NCBI GenBank assembly: GCA_021812955.1
Contig: JAKAMJ010000025.1
Span: 1 to 8,634, forward strand
Direction: 5' to 3'
From: a bacterium
GTDB taxonomy: Bacteria; Patescibacteriota; Minisyncoccia; Phycocordibacterales; Phycocordibacteraceae
Length of the DNA stretch: 8,634 nt
Program-made: the position numbers and the translations under genes
Shown: positions 5,709 to 8,634 of the stretch, in pieces
Position numbering within the stretch: the first letter of the stretch is position 1
Layout of the letters: the number at the start of each line of letters is the position of its first letter
Notes under the pieces: generated by a model
What the model was told of the DNA's origin: nothing
Databases searched by the model: none
Seen by the model: only the letters and a program-made list of their open reading frames with translations

Positions 5709-6131
5709 TTATTGGCGCGTTACGACCGCCGTCTTGAGCGGGAGCTTCATCCCCGCCTGGCGGAGATGCGCGCGTGCGATACCCTCCGGCACGCCGTCCA
5801 TCTCGAAGAGCACGCGGCCCGGGCGCACCTCGAACACATAGTGCTTGGGATCGCCCTTGCCGGCACCCATGGTCACCTCGGCCGGCTTCTGAGTCACCGG
5901 GCGGTCAGGGAACACGCGGATCCACAGCTTGCCTGTCTTCGCGGTAGCGCGCGTGAGCACCTTGCGAGCGGATTCTATCTGATTGCTCGTGATGCGGGAA
6001 GGCGTAAGCGCCTTCAGCCCGAAAGAGCCGAACGAAACTTCGGTGCCGCGCGTGTCCGGGCGGTTACGGCGCTTCTCGCTCAAGCGCTGCGTCTGCCATT
6101 TTCGGTGTTTTACTTTTTTGGGGAATAGCAT
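5709..6131 (-). CDS. rplP: 50S ribosomal protein L16 (uL16)
   Basis: L16 is a late-assembling protein that helps position tRNA in the A and P sites. The 140-residue product has MLFPKKVKHRKW at the start, EVSFGSFGLKAL at 31-42, ITSNQIESAR at 47-56, KLWIRVFPDRPVTQKP at 68-83, MGAGKGDPKHYVFEVRPGRV at 88-107 and KLPLKT near the end. Compared with E. coli there are about six extra residues between 12 and 30 (QTQRLSEKRRNRPDTRG region). The residue matching E. coli Arg81, hydroxylated there by YcfD/RoxA, is Thr87. It begins 11 bases after rpsC without a Shine-Dalgarno sequence. Confidence 0.97.
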   Translation of the reverse strand: MLFPKKVKHRKWQTQRLSEKRRNRPDTRGTEVSFGSFGLKALTPSRITSNQIESARKVLTRATAKTGKLWIRVFPDRPVTQKPAEVTMGAGKGDPKHYVFEVRPGRVLFEMDGVPEGIARAHLRQAGMKLPLKTAVVTRQ

Positions 6132-6142
6132 AAGCGATACGG

Positions 6143-6847
6143 TTAGCCGCGAGCGGGCGCGTTCTCTGCGGAGCGAGCAGGCGCTTTCTTGTCCTGGTAC
6201 ACGTTGCCGCGGAATATCCAGACCTTGATGCCGATGACGCCGTACGGAAGGTACGCCTTCTCAGTCGCGAAATCTATGTTCGCGCGGAACGCCTGAAGCG
6301 GGACGCGGCCCTTCTTGAGCTCTTCCTTGCGGCTCATCTCCGCGCCGCCGAGCCGGCCGGAAATCGCTATGCGCACGCCGTCAACTTCGCGCGCGGCGAT
6401 GACCTTCTCGATAGTCTGCTTGAGGACGCGGCGGAACGGCATACGCTTCTCAAGCCCTTCGGCGATCATGTAGGCGACTACGGCCGCGTCAGTCTCCGGC
6501 TGGCGGATCTCGTTAATGTCGAGTTTGATGGCACGATGGTCGCCAGGCGCCGCCTTGCGCACCACTGCCGCTATCTCTGCGCGCAGCTTGGCGGAATTCT
6601 CTCCGGAGCGGCCGATCACGAGCCCTGGGCGCGCGGTCGAGAGGATTACGCGCAGTTCGTTCGCCGAACGCTCGATCTCGATGCTTCCCGTGTAGGTGCC
6701 GCGAAGTCGCTTGGCGAGGAACCGCCGGATGGATTCGTCAACTTTTACGTTCTCGCGGTAGTTCTTGGCATCGGCCGCAAACCAGCGGCTCTGCCAGCCA
6801 CGGATGATGCCGAGGCGATGCGCATAAGGATGTACGGTGTGCGTCAT
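6143..6847 (-). CDS. rpsC: 30S ribosomal protein S3 (uS3)
   Basis: S3 forms the mRNA entry side of the small subunit with S4 and S5 and has mRNA-unwinding activity in E. coli. The 234-residue product has the N-terminal HPYAHRLGIIRGWQSRWFA block (residues 6-24), a type-2 KH domain with the GxxG loop as GRSGEN followed by SAKLRAEIAAVVRK, and the C-terminal domain with ISGRLGGAEMSRKEELKKG, PLQAFRANIDFA and GVIGIKVWIFRGN. The usual start MGQKVHP reads MTHTVHP. The C-terminal tail after KVWIFRGN is short, basic and Ala-rich. It starts 6 bases after rplV. Confidence 0.98.
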   Translation of the reverse strand: MTHTVHPYAHRLGIIRGWQSRWFAADAKNYRENVKVDESIRRFLAKRLRGTYTGSIEIERSANELRVILSTARPGLVIGRSGENSAKLRAEIAAVVRKAAPGDHRAIKLDINEIRQPETDAAVVAYMIAEGLEKRMPFRRVLKQTIEKVIAAREVDGVRIAISGRLGGAEMSRKEELKKGRVPLQAFRANIDFATEKAYLPYGVIGIKVWIFRGNVYQDKKAPARSAENAPARG

Positions 6848-6853
6848 AATGGA

Positions 6854-7174
6854 TTAGGCAAGGGTAACGAGGATGCGGCTTTTCCGGCGGCGGATAGGCG
6901 CGGCGCGACCGAACGCGCGCGGCATGTATTTCTTGATCATGCCGGCGCTCTCGACTACGACAGACTTCACGACCATATCCTCCGGAGCCTTGCCCTGCTC
7001 GCGCGCGTTTGCCGCGGCGCTCTTGATGAGCTTCTCGACCGGCTCGGCGGCACGGCGCGGCAAGAACTCGAGCGCCTTGAGCGCCGCCGGGACTTTCTTG
7101 CCCTTCACGAGGTCGGTCACGAGACGGACCTTGCGCGGGGACTGGTTGTAGCTCTTGAGCGTAGCGTTTGCCAT
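6854..7174 (-). CDS. rplV: 50S ribosomal protein L22 (uL22)
   Basis: L22 binds 23S rRNA, and its long beta-hairpin reaches into the exit tunnel, where it affects macrolide binding and nascent-chain stalling. The 106-residue product carries NQSPRKVRLVTDLVKGKKV at residues 10-28, LIKSAAANAREQG in the middle and the hairpin tip region KKYMPRAFGRAAPIRRRKSR near the end, all typical. It starts 2 bases after the rpsS stop. The purines AAGAAGAAA before its ATG are the Lys codons ending rpsS and are not a clear Shine-Dalgarno. Confidence 0.98.
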   Translation of the reverse strand: MANATLKSYNQSPRKVRLVTDLVKGKKVPAALKALEFLPRRAAEPVEKLIKSAAANAREQGKAPEDMVVKSVVVESAGMIKKYMPRAFGRAAPIRRRKSRILVTLA

Positions 7175-7176
7175 GA

Positions 7177-7524
7177 TTATTTCTTCTTGGCCGGAGCGGG
7201 CGAAGCCTTAGCCGCCTTCGCCGACGCTATCTCTGCCTGCTGCTTCTTCGCCTCAAGCTCCTTCTGCATCTTGCCGCCGTGGCGGACGAACTTCTTGGTC
7301 GGAGAGAATTCGCCAAGGCGGTGACCGACCATCTCTTCGGAGACCGTGAACTCTACATGCTGCTTTCCATTGTGGACGCCGAACGTGAATCCGATCATCT
7401 CAGGACTGATCTGGCTCCGGCGCGCCCACGTCTTCACGACGCCGGCTTCTGCCGGTTTCTTGTCGAGGACTTTCTTCAGGAGCTTGGCGTCCACGAAGGG
7501 TCCTTTCTTGAGTGAGCGTGACAT
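7177..7524 (-). CDS. rpsS: 30S ribosomal protein S19 (uS19)
   Basis: S19 lies in the head of the small subunit and contacts the large subunit through bridge B1a. The 115-residue product starts MSRSLKKGPFVDAKLLKKVL, the family N-terminus, so the start is 7524; the open frame upstream to 7614 crosses the promoter region. Further landmarks are TWARRSQISPEMIGFTFGVH, NGKQHVEFTVSEEMVGHRLG and EFSPTKKFVRHG. After the conserved core comes a tail of about 25 residues of Ala, Lys, Gln and Pro (ending SPAPAKKK), longer than in most S19 proteins of about 92 residues. This is the first gene of the ribosomal unit here; rplB, its usual upstream neighbour, is absent. Confidence 0.97.
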   Translation of the reverse strand: MSRSLKKGPFVDAKLLKKVLDKKPAEAGVVKTWARRSQISPEMIGFTFGVHNGKQHVEFTVSEEMVGHRLGEFSPTKKFVRHGGKMQKELEAKKQQAEIASAKAAKASPAPAKKK

Positions 7525-7539
7525 GAAAGTAATGAAAAG

Positions 7540-7552
7540 CCCGCACTGCGGG
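7540..7552 (-). promoter_or_regulatory. Hairpin in the rpsS leader
   Basis: On the minus strand CCCGC-AGT-GCGGG can form a 5-bp GC stem, followed by CTTTTC and then the rpsS ATG 15 bases past the stem. If transcription starts 6-8 bases after the -10 box at 7561-7566, the mRNA would begin a few bases before this stem, making it a 5'-end stem-loop. It might protect the message, act in autoregulation, or serve as a weak attenuator; none of these is shown. Confidence 0.35.
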
Positions 7553-7560
7553 ATATAGGA

Positions 7561-7589
7561 AAGATACAGGAAGCCGTCTGCAAAGTCAA
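7561..7589 (-). promoter_or_regulatory. Candidate sigma70-type promoter of the ribosomal operon
   Basis: The minus strand has TTGACT (positions 7589-7584) and TATCTT (7566-7561) separated by exactly 17 bases. That is five of six matches to the -35 consensus and four of six to the -10. A start near 7554-7556 would give a leader of about 30 bases before rpsS. It lies just downstream of the terminator of the preceding gene, the expected place for an operon promoter. A second AT-rich patch with TTGTCA lies further upstream (around 7640) but lacks a good -10 at the right distance. Confidence 0.55.
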
Positions 7590-7680
7590 ATGTACCGCTC
7601 CGAAACGCCCTCATAAACCCTGCTCCGTTTCAAAACATTGACAATTCTACTTTGTGAGAGCTAGTTCTAGACCGCCCTTG

Positions 7681-7714
7681 GAAAAGAAGACCGGACTTCA
7701 TCAGTCCGGTTTTT
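7681..7714 (-). terminator. Rho-independent terminator after the unknown gene
   Basis: An 8-bp perfect stem (ACCGGACT at 7690-7697 and AGTCCGGT at 7703-7710) encloses a 5-base loop. On the minus strand it begins 23 bases after the stop codon of the 161-residue gene and is followed by CTTCTTTTCC. On the plus strand the same stem runs into TTTTTCC, so it could work in both directions, but no plus-strand gene precedes it. It separates the unknown gene from the ribosomal operon. Confidence 0.8.
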
Positions 7715-7732
7715 CCTATCGCTTCAGGCTCT

Positions 7733-8218
7733 TCAAGCCAAAGAAGCGAACTGCTGTCCCGCGCCCCACACTCGGGAGCAGCTTATCTTGCTCGCCCCGA
7801 TATGATACCCTCCGCAGCACCATATTGCGTGCACGACAAACGGATCGTCTTCACCCTCCTCGCATTGGAGGTATGCGCCGGCCCATGCGTAGTCCTTTTT
7901 TGACTGTTTGTGCGCGAGAAACTGGTGGAAGTGAGCAAGCCGCGTCTTTTGTTCCCTTCCGATTCTGGAGATTACGCCCGGGGCGCCGTATTCGGGCAGA
8001 TCTTTCGCGGAGACCAGGAGCTTGTACACGTTCATAACTCCCGCCTCCACTCCTGTCTCTGTCCTGTCCAAAAGGGACTCCTTGAAGAACTCCGTCAGAG
8101 ATCCGATGGAAACTCCGTCTACGGTCCGCCCCTCGACGAACTTCCTCGCTACGACGAATTCCGGCACTGCGACCGTCTGGAGCGGGTAGAGCAGTCTCAC
8201 TAGCTTCTTGTTGTTCAT
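7733..8218 (-). CDS. Hypothetical protein, 161 residues
   Basis: I do not recognise this protein with confidence. It is probably cytoplasmic: there is no signal peptide or membrane segment. Residues 1-75 are a mixed helix and strand region (MNNKKLVRLLYPLQTVAVPE, then a stretch with SLTEFFKESLLDRTETG). Residues 76-108 are basic and contain His96, His98 and His103. The end (109-161) is rich in aromatic residues, Gly and Cys (Cys119, 134, 135, 147), with HAIWCCGGYHIGAS and RVWGAGQQFASL. That end resembles, from memory only, the W...AG.Q..S ends of small uncharacterised Parcubacterial proteins. It looks like a true gene: AAGGAGG lies 5 bases before the ATG, a promoter-like sequence precedes it, a terminator follows, and its frame matches neighbouring base composition. 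Its own promoter and terminator make it a separate unit from the ribosomal genes. Confidence 0.75.
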   Translation of the reverse strand: MNNKKLVRLLYPLQTVAVPEFVVARKFVEGRTVDGVSIGSLTEFFKESLLDRTETGVEAGVMNVYKLLVSAKDLPEYGAPGVISRIGREQKTRLAHFHQFLAHKQSKKDYAWAGAYLQCEEGEDDPFVVHAIWCCGGYHIGASKISCSRVWGAGQQFASLA

Positions 8219-8223
8219 TACCG

Positions 8224-8230
8224 CCTCCTT
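8224..8230 (-). promoter_or_regulatory. Strong Shine-Dalgarno of the 161-residue gene
   Basis: The minus strand reads AAGGAGG, 5 bases before the ATG at 8218, close to ideal complementarity to the 16S 3' end. It fixes the start codon. It also stands out, because none of the ribosomal protein genes in the window nor secY has such a site. Confidence 0.85.
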
Positions 8231-8241
8231 GTCTGGCTGTC

Positions 8242-8270
8242 TTTATATTCAGGATATGTTATGCGCACAA
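8242..8270 (-). promoter_or_regulatory. Candidate promoter of the 161-residue gene
   Basis: The minus strand has TTGTGC (8270-8265) and TATAAA (8247-8242) with a 17-base spacer. The -10 matches five of six consensus bases, the -35 only three. A start near 8235 would leave a leader of under 20 bases containing the Shine-Dalgarno. TTGACG near 8335 is a better -35, but it has only a poor -10 (CATTCT) 17 bases later. The rest of the 122-base gap after tatD shows no clear terminator. Confidence 0.45.
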
Positions 8271-8340
8271 AGACCAATCCTCTGACTCACATCATTGTCT
8301 TGCCCGAGAATGCACTAATTTCCACGCTACGTCAATTAAA

Positions 8341-8634
8341 TTAAAGCCCGAACGAGCGTCGAGTGTTAGCCATGATGGTTGCTCGGACAATCTCTAAATC
8401 TTCGCCTCGGAGCTCGGCGATACGAGCGACGACGTCGGCGACAGCGAACGGGTCGTTGCGCTGCCCGCGACGGCTCACGGGAGCCACGTAGGGCGCATCG
8501 GTCTCGGCGAGGATGCTCTCGAGCGGAACGGAGCGCACGACTTCGTCGTATTCTCGCGCAAAGGTGATTACTGCCGTAAACGAGATGGTAAATCCTAGCT
8601 TGATGAAGGCCCCGGCCTCGGCAAGCCCGCCGGC
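8341..8634 (-). CDS. tatD: TatD-family metal-dependent DNase, C-terminal part
   Basis: TatD-family proteins are TIM-barrel hydrolases with two metal ions; E. coli TatD has 3'-5' exonuclease activity on DNA and RNA. The frame stays open to the window end, so only the last 97 residues are seen and the real start is outside. The GTG at 8538 is an internal Val codon: the codons before it read FIKLGFTISFTAVITFAREY, which is family sequence. After it come ESILAETDAPYVAP, with the conserved metal-binding Asp of the ETDAPY motif, then RRGQRNDP and the C-terminal helix region with ANTRRSFGL. The symbol is used for the family; which paralogue (TatD, YcfH or YjjV type) cannot be told from this part. It is on the same strand as the rest, 122 bases upstream of the unknown gene. 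Confidence 0.92.
   Translation of the reverse strand, partial: AGGLAEAGAFIKLGFTISFTAVITFAREYDEVVRSVPLESILAETDAPYVAPVSRRGQRNDPFAVADVVARIAELRGEDLEIVRATIMANTRRSFGL

Noticed and set aside
5178..6128. A 316-codon plus-strand open frame opposite rplP, rpmC and rpsQ
   Set aside because: Same reason: Arg- and Ser-rich composition, no recognisable domain, and it crosses several real genes in antisense.
65..7524. A hidden defence system, mobile element or CRISPR array in the ribosomal region
   Set aside because: Every stretch is accounted for by conserved ribosomal genes with gaps of at most 36 bases, and no repeats with regular spacing were seen.
7525..7614. A longer S19 starting at 7614
   Set aside because: The extra 30 residues are not S19-like, and the family N-terminus MSRSLKKGPF begins at 7524; the extension also covers the promoter and hairpin.
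8341..8538. A small 65-residue gene starting at GTG 8538
   Set aside because: The frame continues upstream to the window end with TatD-family sequence, so this is the tail of a larger gene and the GTG is internal.
65..8634. Alternative genetic code (UGA as Gly or Trp, as in some CPR groups)
   Set aside because: TGA ends rpmC, rplE and the 161-residue gene at the expected positions, and Trp is encoded by TGG, for example at the end of rpsH.

Overview
This window holds most of a bacterial S10/spc-type ribosomal protein operon, read entirely from the minus strand. The most likely source is a Candidate Phyla Radiation (Patescibacteria) bacterium of the Parcubacteria kind, with a fairly GC-rich genome (composition judged by eye, not counted). 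Three things point there: rpmD (uL30) is missing between rpsE and rplO; L15 and L16 have sequences I associate with Parcubacteria; and almost no ribosomal gene has a Shine-Dalgarno sequence. TGA is used as a stop and TGG as Trp, so the code is the standard bacterial one, not code 4 or 25. The lineage is an inference, with no tree behind it.

Layout in the direction of transcription (high to low coordinates): the 3' end of a TatD-family metal-dependent DNase, cut by the window end (8341-8634); a 122-base gap with a plausible promoter and a strong Shine-Dalgarno; an unrecognised 161-residue protein (7733-8218); a hairpin terminator (7681-7714); and a promoter region for the ribosomal operon (7525-7680). 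Then follow 15 ribosomal protein genes, rpsS-rplV-rpsC-rplP-rpmC-rpsQ-rplN-rplX-rplE-rpsN-rpsH-rplF-rplR-rpsE-rplO, and secY. The last 64 bases (1-64) hold no gene start that I can see.

The unit is very compact. Gaps are 2-19 bases, except 36 bases between rplE and rpsN, and rplO overlaps secY by 8 bases. This suggests one long mRNA with coupled translation, making ribosomal proteins of both subunits together with the SecY channel subunit of the Sec translocon. The first half of the classic S10 operon (rpsJ, rplC, rplD, rplW, rplB) is not upstream of rpsS. An unrelated gene and a terminator sit there instead, so the S10 cluster is split between rplB and rpsS or rearranged.

I see no CRISPR array, mobile element, rRNA or intact tRNA, and no clearly new multi-gene system. 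The points most worth following are the unknown 161-residue gene, the split operon, the contrast in ribosome binding sites, the zinc-free S14, the missing L30 and the arginine-rich extension of S5.
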